DNA from: Candidatus Symbiothrix sp.
Lineage (GTDB): Bacteria; Bacteroidota; Bacteroidia; Bacteroidales; Azobacteroidaceae
DNA: 49,717 nucleotides
Direction of reading: 5' to 3'
Assembly (NCBI GenBank): GCA_031272095.1
Contig: JAISUM010000079.1
Location: forward strand, 1-49,717
Shown here: one piece after another, positions 42,225-49,717 of the stretch
How positions within the stretch are numbered: the first letter of the stretch is position 1
Layout of the letters: every line of letters starts with the position of its first letter
The notes under the pieces: generated by a model
Told to the model about the DNA's origin: nothing
The model's database searches: none
Seen by the model: only the letters and a program-made list of their open reading frames with translations
Made by a program: the position numbers and the translations under genes

Positions 42225-44342
42225 ATGAAAAAGGTTACTTATTTTTCGTTATTTTTGATTTGCAGCCTTGTGTTTAATATGCAGGCGCAAGTTACCGTTC
42301 CCGAAGAAGGAACGATTTACAACATTAAACATGTTGCATCTGCGCGATACTTGACGCGCTCGTTGGGAAGTGATCCCCCCGTAATTCAAACGGCAGATCT
42401 TTCCGCTAACCAAAAGTTCCAGTTTAAGCCGGTGGCAGGCGTGGACGATACCTATCAAATCATGTGTGTCGGTACGGATGAATATCTGTCGCGTTTAGAT
42501 GCCGGAAACTCATGGACAATGAATTGGGTTGCTGATCCCAACAGCGCGAGCAGCTGGCCATCAAGTACTATTAGCGACAAAACCCAAAATGCACAATGGA
42601 AAATTGTAGCGGGTGACGGTTACGTTCTTTTTCTCGGTGTTGCCGGAAATGGTTATGTCGGTACTGACGCAACGTCCGACGGCGCTGTTACTTATGCCAA
42701 CAAGAGCGCAACGGAAGAAAGATCCCAATGGATTATTTCCGTAGCCACAGGCACAGTGGATAAAGAGCCGCTGCAAATTGCCTACGACGAGGCAAAAGCC
42801 CTGTACGACAACACTTCGGAAGGAACCGGATCAAATCAGTATCCTGCCGACAAACGCGCAGCGCTTGCCGACGAACTCGACTATTCTTTGGAAATTTTGG
42901 AGGATGCCGGTGCAAGTCAAGCGGATGTTAACGATGCTTTGAGCACCTTGTCCACCGCTCTTTCCGAATACCGCGCATCGGTTTATCCTTTTCAGCCTTC
43001 CACTACGGAGCCTTATTATATCCAACATTCGAGCGGATTCTATTCGACCGGCAACACAATAGCTGCCGCCACCTATGCTGCCGATCAGCAGTTTACCTTT
43101 GCTTCGGTAGGGAACGACTATTATAACATAAAGAACAGTGCAGGAGAATATCTGACACGCAGTAGCGATAACGGTTACAGTTTAAGTTGGGGAACAGACG
43201 GAACTATTGCCCAAACACAGTATATCATCAAAAGCACCGGAACAGGATATTACACCATTCGTTGTATTGGTTTGGGCGGCGAGAAAACAGAGGAATATTC
43301 GTTTATGGGAACAGATGCAAACACTGCGGGTAGCGGCGTTTATATCGACAAAAACGGTAAAGACGGTAAACATTACTGGAAAATTGTTCCGGTGGGTGAT
43401 GTTGGACTTGTAACCACCGCGCTTGAAGCGGCTGTTGCCAAAGTAGAAGAATTTTTGCAGTATGCCATTCGCGGTGAAGGCGCCGACCAGTATCCGGCTA
43501 CCGAATACGATGCGCTGACTGCTGCCAAAACTGCCGCAGTAGATGCCATTTCTAATGCCACCACACAGACACAGGTAAGCGATGCCACGATTGCCTTGAA
43601 CAACGCTTTGGCTGCTTGTATTGCAGCCGTAAAACCGCTTGCTCCCAATACATCGGAAGTTTATAATATTATCCACTATGGCGGATATTACTTAAATGCA
43701 GTTGATTTTTCGGCTTATGAAGAAGGTGCAAGCAAAGCCAATGCTTTAACCATTACAGGAAAAAGTGAAACTGACAATCAAAAAATCACATTTGCCGCAG
43801 TAGAAGATACCATTTACCAAATTAAAATAGCATCGGTTGCCGATTCTTTGCTGACGCGCTGCACCGATCCCGCTTCCGACGACTACAAGCTGATTTGGAG
43901 CGGCGATGCAACTTCACCCTACACGCAGTTTGTAATCAAACGGGTAGGCGTTCAGGATTATTACACTATCAAATGTACGACAGCAGGTCCGACACGCTCA
44001 GCATCCTGTCTTGGAACCGACGACGCCAACAACAACACCGGAGTATATATTGACAAATCCGGAACAAGCACCAATCACTATTGGAGAATTGTGAAAGCCG
44101 GCGAAGGAGAAGGTATTAAAAGCACACTCAAAACGAATCTTGCGGTCTGTTCCGGCAATGGCGTCTTGCAGGTGGCGCATCTTGAAGGAAAAAATAAAAT
44201 CTCGGTTTACAGCCTAACCGGACAATTGATTTTCACTCAAATCGGCGTAACCGGTCAATTCACTAAATCGCTTCCGCAAGGAATGTATGTGATTGTAGTG
44301 GATGGCGCAACGCAATTCAGAGGGAAAGCAGTTGTAAGGTAA
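42225..44342 (+). CDS. Modular secreted protein: trefoil-like and FIVAR-like repeats plus sorting-type C-terminus
   Basis: A 705-residue exported protein (signal peptide ending MQAQ) with an alternating plan. Trefoil-like carbohydrate-binding segments at about 25-175, 260-390 and 475-620 begin with IYNIKH, YYIQHS and VYNIIH and end QWKIV, YWKIV, YWRIV. Two helical FIVAR-type linkers (about 183-255 and 396-470) each contain a QYPA(D/T) motif and a DA..AL..AL pattern. A C-terminal domain from about 635 (ISVYSLTGQLIF, LPQGMYVIVV) resembles T9SS-type sorting domains. No catalytic domain is seen. It may bind a surface or host glycan. It is followed by a strong terminator. Confidence 0.8.
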   Translation: MKKVTYFSLFLICSLVFNMQAQVTVPEEGTIYNIKHVASARYLTRSLGSDPPVIQTADLSANQKFQFKPVAGVDDTYQIMCVGTDEYLSRLDAGNSWTMNWVADPNSASSWPSSTISDKTQNAQWKIVAGDGYVLFLGVAGNGYVGTDATSDGAVTYANKSATEERSQWIISVATGTVDKEPLQIAYDEAKALYDNTSEGTGSNQYPADKRAALADELDYSLEILEDAGASQADVNDALSTLSTALSEYRASVYPFQPSTTEPYYIQHSSGFYSTGNTIAAATYAADQQFTFASVGNDYYNIKNSAGEYLTRSSDNGYSLSWGTDGTIAQTQYIIKSTGTGYYTIRCIGLGGEKTEEYSFMGTDANTAGSGVYIDKNGKDGKHYWKIVPVGDVGLVTTALEAAVAKVEEFLQYAIRGEGADQYPATEYDALTAAKTAAVDAISNATTQTQVSDATIALNNALAACIAAVKPLAPNTSEVYNIIHYGGYYLNAVDFSAYEEGASKANALTITGKSETDNQKITFAAVEDTIYQIKIASVADSLLTRCTDPASDDYKLIWSGDATSPYTQFVIKRVGVQDYYTIKCTTAGPTRSASCLGTDDANNNTGVYIDKSGTSTNHYWRIVKAGEGEGIKSTLKTNLAVCSGNGVLQVAHLEGKNKISVYSLTGQLIFTQIGVTGQFTKSLPQGMYVIVVDGATQFRGKAVVR

Positions 44343-44356
44343 AATCGGTAAATTTT

Positions 44357-44394
44357 AAACTTTCCAAGTTTTCAAAACTTGGAAAGTTTTTTTT
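44357..44394 (+). terminator. Strong intrinsic terminator between the modular protein gene and susC
   Basis: A perfect 16-bp inverted repeat (44357-44372 with 44374-44389, AAACTTTCCAAGTTTT and its complement) around a single base, followed by a run of T. Part of the mRNA probably ends here before susC. Confidence 0.92.
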
Positions 44395-44432
44395 ACTTTT
44401 TATTTTTTTTACTTCAATCTTTAATTTTAAAA

Positions 44433-47400
44433 ATGAAAAACCCAAAATTTATTTTTCAATCAATACTGTGTCTGACACTATTATTTTTGCCGGCAATTCT
44501 TTTTGCGCAGCAAACCGTGAATGTGTCGGGAACAGTTACCGACGAAACCGGCGAAACCTTGATTGGCGCTACTGTCCTGATCAAGGGAACAAAAAACGGC
44601 ACGGTTACGGATATGGACGGTAAATATAAACTTATCTGCCCTGCCAATGCTACGCTGGTAGTTACTTATATCGGTTATAATGAACTGGAAGTCGCAGTGA
44701 AAGGACGTCCGGTAGTCGATATTCAGATGGCGTCTAATTCGCAGCAACTCTCGGAAGTCGTTGTTCAGGTCGCTTACGGTTCGCAGAAAAAAGTAACGAT
44801 TACCGGTGCGGTCAGCGTGATCGGTGGCGACGATTTAGTGAAGATGCCGGTCGCCAACGTTGGAAATATGCTTTCCGGCTCCGTACCGGGTATTTCTACG
44901 ATATCGTATTCGGGGCAACCGGGAGCCGACAACCCGGATGTTTTCATCAGAGGCGTATCTACTTTCAATGAAGATGCGTCGAAGCCTTTGTTTTTGATAG
45001 ACGGTGTAGAGCGCGATTTTTTCCAGCTCGACCCCAACGAAATCGAAAGCATCACGATCTTGAAAGACGCTTCGGTAACGGCTGTTTACGGGATTCGTGG
45101 CGCTAATGGCGTGATTTTGGTAACCACCAAACGCGGCGTCGAAGGCAAGGCGAAAATCAGTGCATCGGTCTCTTACGGCGTGCAGCAGGCAAGCCGTCTG
45201 CTCGATTTTGCCAACGCTTACGAATATGCCATTTACAAAGACGAACAGAATTATAACGATTACGGAACTTATCTTTTCCGTCAGGGCGCAAGCATAGCCG
45301 ACGACTTGGCAGACCCTTCGACGCCTCTGTATCAGATTAAAAATCACACCAATCCGCTGATATATTCCGATACCGACTGGATGAAGATGCTTTTAGTGAA
45401 GTATGCCCCGCAAACGATTTCCAATGTGAATGTTTCGGGCGGCACTAAAAAAGTTCGCTACTTTACCTCTATCGGATTTCTCACTCAAGACGGTATTTTT
45501 AAAAATTTTGACAACAGTTACAACCAGAATTTTTATTATAACCGCTACAATTACCGCACCAATTTGGACGTCGATTTTACCGAAACATCCACCTTGTCGC
45601 TGAATCTCGGTGGACGCCTCGAAGAGCGCAACCGTCCTATTTCCGATGAAGACCAGACGCAATTGTTCCGCAAAATGTATTGGGCAAATCCGCTATCGGG
45701 ATCAGGTATTGTGGATGGAAAATGGATTAAAGCAAACGAGAATTATACAAAAATAGGGGGCAGCGACGGATTAAGTCCTTATTACGGAAAAGGCTTTCAT
45801 TACGAAATCGAAAACGTACTCAATATAGACCTTGCATACAAACAGGATCTGAAAATGCTTACGCCCGGATTGAAATTCAACCTGAAGGGCGCATACAATA
45901 GCGGAAACGTTCAGACGAAAGAACGCACTACATCCATCGAATATTACGTTCCGACCAAGATGTCGGATATGACGTGGCTCGAACAGACGCCGGAACAGGC
46001 TGACGACTTAGTACTTGTCCAGAACGGGACGCGCGGCACCTTGAGTTACTCGGAAGGCAGCAGCGCTTGGCGCAACTGGTATATCGAAGCGGGTTTGAAT
46101 TATGATAAGGTATTCACCATCAACGACCAAAAACACGACATCAACGCACTCTTGCTTGCCAATCAGACTGTGAAATATTATCCGTCGGGAAATTATCCCG
46201 GAATTACCAACAGTTATGCCGGATTGGTAGGGCGCATCATCTATAATTATAATTCAAAATATCTTGCCGATTTCAGTCTGGGCTGGAACGGATCCGAAAA
46301 TTTTGAATCCGAACACCGTTATGGAATTTTTCCCGCCGGTTCTGCCGGATGGATACTTTCCGAAGAAAAATTTTGGGGCGAACACAATCCGTTTTCCTAC
46401 TTTAAAGTCAGAGCATCGTTTGGGGTGGTGGGCAACGACCGTGTCTCGTCGAGCGACCGCTTCCTGTATTTGCCGGATACATGGATTAAATACAGCGGCG
46501 ACCGAAATTCGAGCAATACCGGTTACACCTATAATTTCGGAACCGGCAGCACCTTCCAACCCGGCGCCGGTGAAGACCTTCTCGGCAATCCGATCGTTAC
46601 TTGGGAAAAAGCCTACAAGCAGGATTATGGCGTTGATTTTAATCTGCTCGATACCCGTTTGCAGTTCACTCTCGACTATTATTATGAAAAGCGGGAAGAT
46701 ATACTTGCGACAGCCACGTCTGCGCCGATTATAAACGGTATGAGTTTGCCGAAACTGAATCTGGGAATAATGCGCAATCAGGGCGTAGAGTTCGAAGCAA
46801 AATATAACAATAAAATCGGCGACATTGACTATGGTATCAAATTCAATGCGGCATATACGAAAAACACGATCGTTTATATGGATGAAGTGCTTTCTCCTTA
46901 TGCCTACGCCAATCAGACAGGACATTCGTGGGGACAAAATTTCGGATTAAAAGTGCTGGGTTTCTATGATGCTTCCGACGGGAGTGTCTGGTGGAACGGC
47001 AAAAAAGTGGACGACGGATCGTCGATAGTCTCGCAATCCGGTTACGAATTGCAATCGGGCGACGTGGTCTATAAAGACTTAAACGGCGACGGCGAGATTA
47101 CTTTAGACGACTATACCGCTATTGGCTATCCGAATTATCCGCTCTTGACCGGCGGTTTGACCTTGGAACTGAAATGGAAAGGTATTGACGTAAGCCTTTT
47201 GTTTACAGGAGCTACCCTCACTTCGCGACTGTTGAAGACAACATTCCGCGAACCGCTCGACGAAACCGGCGACCGCGCATTGTTGCAGTATCAATACGAC
47301 TATCGTTGGACTTCCTCCGAAACGACAACCGAGAATACGCTTCCCCGCGCTTCGGTCAAAAGCCGTTCAAACAATTATTCGTGGGATTCGGAACTCTACA

Positions 47401-47630
47401 TTCGAGACGCTTCGTATCTGCGCCTGAAAAATATCCAAATAGGATACAATTTCAATACGCCTTTTATGAAAACACTGGGAATGAAGCAGTTGCGAGTATA
47501 TATGACAGGGTATAACATTTTTACATTGGACAAACTGAAAGTCTATGACCCGGAAATGTACACCGCTAACCGCGACCCCGATTATCCGGTGATGAGAATT
47601 TTGAATTTTGGTCTTAACGTTACATTTTAA
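44433..47630 (+). CDS. SusC/RagA family TonB-linked outer-membrane transporter
   Basis: About 1065 residues, starting at MKNPKFIFQSILCLTLLF (the longer open frame begins inside the terminator). Signal peptide ends LFAQQ. A carboxypeptidase-D-like beta-sandwich (VSGTVTDETGETLIGATVLIKG) at about 30-105 is followed by the plug (DVFIRGVSTF, LFLIDGVERDFF, ILKDASVTAVYGIRGANG, VILVTTKRG) and then the barrel, ending FGLNVTF. It imports oligosaccharides captured by SusD. The regulator upstream and susD downstream support this. Confidence 0.95.
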   Translation: MKNPKFIFQSILCLTLLFLPAILFAQQTVNVSGTVTDETGETLIGATVLIKGTKNGTVTDMDGKYKLICPANATLVVTYIGYNELEVAVKGRPVVDIQMASNSQQLSEVVVQVAYGSQKKVTITGAVSVIGGDDLVKMPVANVGNMLSGSVPGISTISYSGQPGADNPDVFIRGVSTFNEDASKPLFLIDGVERDFFQLDPNEIESITILKDASVTAVYGIRGANGVILVTTKRGVEGKAKISASVSYGVQQASRLLDFANAYEYAIYKDEQNYNDYGTYLFRQGASIADDLADPSTPLYQIKNHTNPLIYSDTDWMKMLLVKYAPQTISNVNVSGGTKKVRYFTSIGFLTQDGIFKNFDNSYNQNFYYNRYNYRTNLDVDFTETSTLSLNLGGRLEERNRPISDEDQTQLFRKMYWANPLSGSGIVDGKWIKANENYTKIGGSDGLSPYYGKGFHYEIENVLNIDLAYKQDLKMLTPGLKFNLKGAYNSGNVQTKERTTSIEYYVPTKMSDMTWLEQTPEQADDLVLVQNGTRGTLSYSEGSSAWRNWYIEAGLNYDKVFTINDQKHDINALLLANQTVKYYPSGNYPGITNSYAGLVGRIIYNYNSKYLADFSLGWNGSENFESEHRYGIFPAGSAGWILSEEKFWGEHNPFSYFKVRASFGVVGNDRVSSSDRFLYLPDTWIKYSGDRNSSNTGYTYNFGTGSTFQPGAGEDLLGNPIVTWEKAYKQDYGVDFNLLDTRLQFTLDYYYEKREDILATATSAPIINGMSLPKLNLGIMRNQGVEFEAKYNNKIGDIDYGIKFNAAYTKNTIVYMDEVLSPYAYANQTGHSWGQNFGLKVLGFYDASDGSVWWNGKKVDDGSSIVSQSGYELQSGDVVYKDLNGDGEITLDDYTAIGYPNYPLLTGGLTLELKWKGIDVSLLFTGATLTSRLLKTTFREPLDETGDRALLQYQYDYRWTSSETTTENTLPRASVKSRSNNYSWDSELYIRDASYLRLKNIQIGYNFNTPFMKTLGMKQLRVYMTGYNIFTLDKLKVYDPEMYTANRDPDYPVMRILNFGLNVTF

Positions 47631-47635
47631 AAATC

Positions 47636-49588
47636 ATGAAAAGTAAATTATTAAACTATATTTGTCCGGTTTTCTTATTTCTATGCATCTGTTCCGCTTG
47701 CGTGGAAGATATTGAATTGGGCGATGCATCGATGCAAGAACCCGACATTTCGCAACAAGTCGTTTTGGATTCGCTGTTTTCCAATAAAATCGATGCGCAA
47801 CGGGTTTTGACAAGCGCCTATGCGCAACTCTGGTACGGTCTGCCCTGGTATTGGAACGAACGCGGTCAAAAAATGAATATGGGCGTGCTTGAAGCGCTGG
47901 GCGACAACTACCAGAGTTATCTCTCGTGGGATAACTTGAATCGCGCTTATTATACCGGAAATATGGACTCCGGAAAAGAAGGAGCACATTCAAAATACTG
48001 GTATGGGACAAGCAGCACCAACGATCCCAACGCTGCCGAAGGACAGTGGGTGGGGATACGCCGCGCCTACGTTTTTCTCGAAAATGTGGATCGCGTTCCC
48101 GACTATACCGAAGAAGAAAAACAGCGTGTGAAAGGCGAAGCCAAAATGGTGATTGCCTGCTTACATGCCGATATGTTCCGTCATTTTGGCGGATTATGCT
48201 GCGTGGACAGGGCTTACGACCCCAACGAAGATTTGAAAGTAGAACGAAAATCGGTCAAGGAAACGGTGAAATTTATCACCGACCTTTGCGATTCTGCCTA
48301 CAAGGTTTTGCCTTGGGTCTTGCCCGCAAGCGAAGTCTCAACTTGGGATGGACGTTTTACGGGATCTGCCGCGCTGGGTTTGAAAATTCGTGTATTGCTC
48401 TTTGCTGCCAGTCCGCTCTTCAATGCCGACAAGCCTTATCGTCCGGCGTCCGAAGAGGATGAATCGGTACGGAAACATCAGGTTTGGACAGGCGGTTACG
48501 ACCCCTCGATGTGGCAGGATGTGGTTGATGCTTGCGAACTGTTTTTCCGGCGTCAGCAGGAAGAAGGCGGAGTTCCGGCGCTTACTACTACAGGCGCCGA
48601 CTATAAAACCATTTTCCGCAATGCTTATTTTCAGCGTGCCGGCAACGGCGGCGAGTCTTTGATCTCAACCCGCATACGCACCAACGGCGGAAGTTACAGC
48701 CAGTGGGATTACTATTATTATCAAGCCAACGGATACGGTATTACCAATGCTACGCTGGAATATACCGATATGTTCCCGATGGCGGACGGAACGCCATTTG
48801 ACGCAAGCGTTTGGGACAGGTATGAGGAAGGAGAGGCGCTTTTGACCGATGCAGGTAAGGATCCCTTTGTCGATCGCGACCCGCGCCTGTACGAAACCTG
48901 CGTCGTGAACGGAATGTCTTACCGCAGCCGCAAGGCGCAATGCTATATCGGCGGCTCGGAACGCGGGGAAAACGTAACCGGTTATCTTGACGGCAGTACC
49001 ATAGACGTCGGCAGTGGCAACGGAACAGGAAATTTCTGTTCGGGAATAGGAAACTTCAAGTTTAATCTGGGTTCTACAAGTTCGGGCGGCTTGGTCGGAC
49101 AAAGCAATATCCACTGGCCCTATCTGCGCTTGGCGGAAATTTATTTGAGCTATGCCGAAGCCTTGAATGAAGTCGGCAGAACAGACGATGCTTTTCAGTA
49201 TGTGGACGCCATCCGCGACCGCGTAGGACTGCAAGGACTGCAAGCCTCCAACCTCGGTAAAGTATGGAATACAGACACATTTCGCGAAGAAGTATTGCGC
49301 GAGCGAGCCTGCGAATTTGGGCTGGAAGAAGTGCGTTTTTTCGACCTTATCCGCTGGAAACGCGAAGCCGACTTCCGCAAACGGCTGCACGGACTGCTCA
49401 TCTACCGCATACTGAACCAATACAATCAGGAAATCGGTTACAGTTATCAAAAAGTAGCCTTGCAAAAACGTTACATTCAGGATACCGACGAAGGAAAAGT
49501 CAATTTCGATCCTAAATGGTATCTGTCGGCGTTCCCGCTTGACGAAGTGAGAAAAAATTATGGTTTAACTCAAAATCCGGGTTGGTAA
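47636..49588 (+). CDS. RagB/SusD family nutrient-binding lipoprotein
   Basis: A 650-residue predicted lipoprotein (signal to Cys22 in CICSAC). N-terminal SusD-like helices (FSNKIDAQRVLTSAYAQLW), TPR-like part, and the C-terminal RagB/SusD domain with HWPYLRLAEIYLSYAEALNE and LRERACEFGLEEVRFFDLIRW. It lies on the outer surface and forms the lid of the SusC transporter encoded 5 bp upstream. The glycan ligand cannot be inferred from the sequence. Confidence 0.95.
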   Translation: MKSKLLNYICPVFLFLCICSACVEDIELGDASMQEPDISQQVVLDSLFSNKIDAQRVLTSAYAQLWYGLPWYWNERGQKMNMGVLEALGDNYQSYLSWDNLNRAYYTGNMDSGKEGAHSKYWYGTSSTNDPNAAEGQWVGIRRAYVFLENVDRVPDYTEEEKQRVKGEAKMVIACLHADMFRHFGGLCCVDRAYDPNEDLKVERKSVKETVKFITDLCDSAYKVLPWVLPASEVSTWDGRFTGSAALGLKIRVLLFAASPLFNADKPYRPASEEDESVRKHQVWTGGYDPSMWQDVVDACELFFRRQQEEGGVPALTTTGADYKTIFRNAYFQRAGNGGESLISTRIRTNGGSYSQWDYYYYQANGYGITNATLEYTDMFPMADGTPFDASVWDRYEEGEALLTDAGKDPFVDRDPRLYETCVVNGMSYRSRKAQCYIGGSERGENVTGYLDGSTIDVGSGNGTGNFCSGIGNFKFNLGSTSSGGLVGQSNIHWPYLRLAEIYLSYAEALNEVGRTDDAFQYVDAIRDRVGLQGLQASNLGKVWNTDTFREEVLRERACEFGLEEVRFFDLIRWKREADFRKRLHGLLIYRILNQYNQEIGYSYQKVALQKRYIQDTDEGKVNFDPKWYLSAFPLDEVRKNYGLTQNPGW

Positions 49589-49589
49589 A

Positions 49590-49717
49590 ATGAAAAAGAA
49601 CAATATAAAAATAGTTGCGCTGCTCGTGTCGCTCTTGTTTTCGACCTCATATTTCTATGCGCAAGACGCCGAGATAGACAATGATACTCTGGCTATTAAA
49701 ACGCCTTCCGACAATCA
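49590..49717 (+). CDS. Exported protein, 5' part only
   Basis: The ATG is one base after the susD stop codon. The 42 residues visible begin MKKNNIKIVALLVSLLF and end in a signal peptide with FYAQ, followed by DAEIDNDTLAIKTPSDN. The gene runs off the window. In such loci the third gene is often a SusE/SusF-like binding protein, an enzyme or a further TonB-linked receptor; too little is present to choose. Translational coupling to susD is likely. Confidence 0.75.
   Translation, partial: MKKNNIKIVALLVSLLFSTSYFYAQDAEIDNDTLAIKTPSDN

Noticed and set aside
48665..49465. 266-codon minus-strand open frame opposite susD
   Set aside because: It is antisense to a well-conserved SusD-type domain and lacks its own signals.

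Overview
The window looks like a chromosomal segment of a member of the Bacteroidota, probably order Bacteroidales. Three things point there. Many genes have the phylum's own promoter pattern (TTTG or TTG, about 20 bp, TAnnTTTG) rather than a sigma70 type. There is a SusC/SusD pair with a hybrid two-component regulator. Several secreted proteins carry features typical of the phylum (SusD-type lipoproteins, C-terminal sorting-like domains, a lipidated TamA-like protein, a DUF5686 outer-membrane protein). The species cannot be named from this sequence.

Layout. 1-1005 is a gene-poor stretch with a nested palindrome, a run of small hairpins and a broken remnant of a T9SS-type secreted protein. 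1006-7402 is a minus-strand block: 7TM-HD phosphohydrolase, hisG, a polyprenyl-phosphate type glycosyltransferase, an S4 RNA-binding protein, a membrane acyltransferase, an FKBP lipoprotein and an Lrp/AsnC regulator, closed by a terminator. 7482-11703 holds a lipid A acyltransferase and, convergent to it, a cobalamin riboswitch with btuB and btuG. 11792-14401 is a tightly overlapped ABC transporter/GntR operon. 14430-16415 holds a TlpA-like lipoprotein and a second repeat-bearing intergenic region. 16416-25449 carries sufB, tamL, two Skp/OmpH chaperones, murI, a methyltransferase and uvrB. 25472-28038 carries an aminotransferase, rpsT, tRNA-Glu, recO and tRNA-Arg. 28080-32310 is a shortened S10-type ribosomal protein operon (rplC to rpsC only). 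32333-37774 is a lipid-type module (acyl-CoA ligase family, PlsC-like acyltransferase, DUF5686) into which a four-helix-bundle gene appears to be inserted. 37971-49717 is a polysaccharide-utilisation-like locus: hybrid regulator, a modular secreted protein, SusC, SusD and the start of another exported protein.

The most unusual signal is a family of short tandem arrays built on an 8-bp unit, TCTA(A/T)NNN. Arrays lie at 3496-3537, 9461-9508, 33511-33606, 33731-33875 and 34242-34316. Four of the five sit at the junction between two co-directional genes, directly before the next start codon. Where the arrays are translated, the units pair as 8+7=15 bp and keep the frame; elsewhere they are 8 or 16 bp. 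Two arrays are head-to-head inverted, and the four-helix-bundle gene is flanked by arrays on both sides. A second repeat family consists of hairpins with a TAAC loop whose stems differ between copies by a compensatory pair change (459-528 and 16255-16285).
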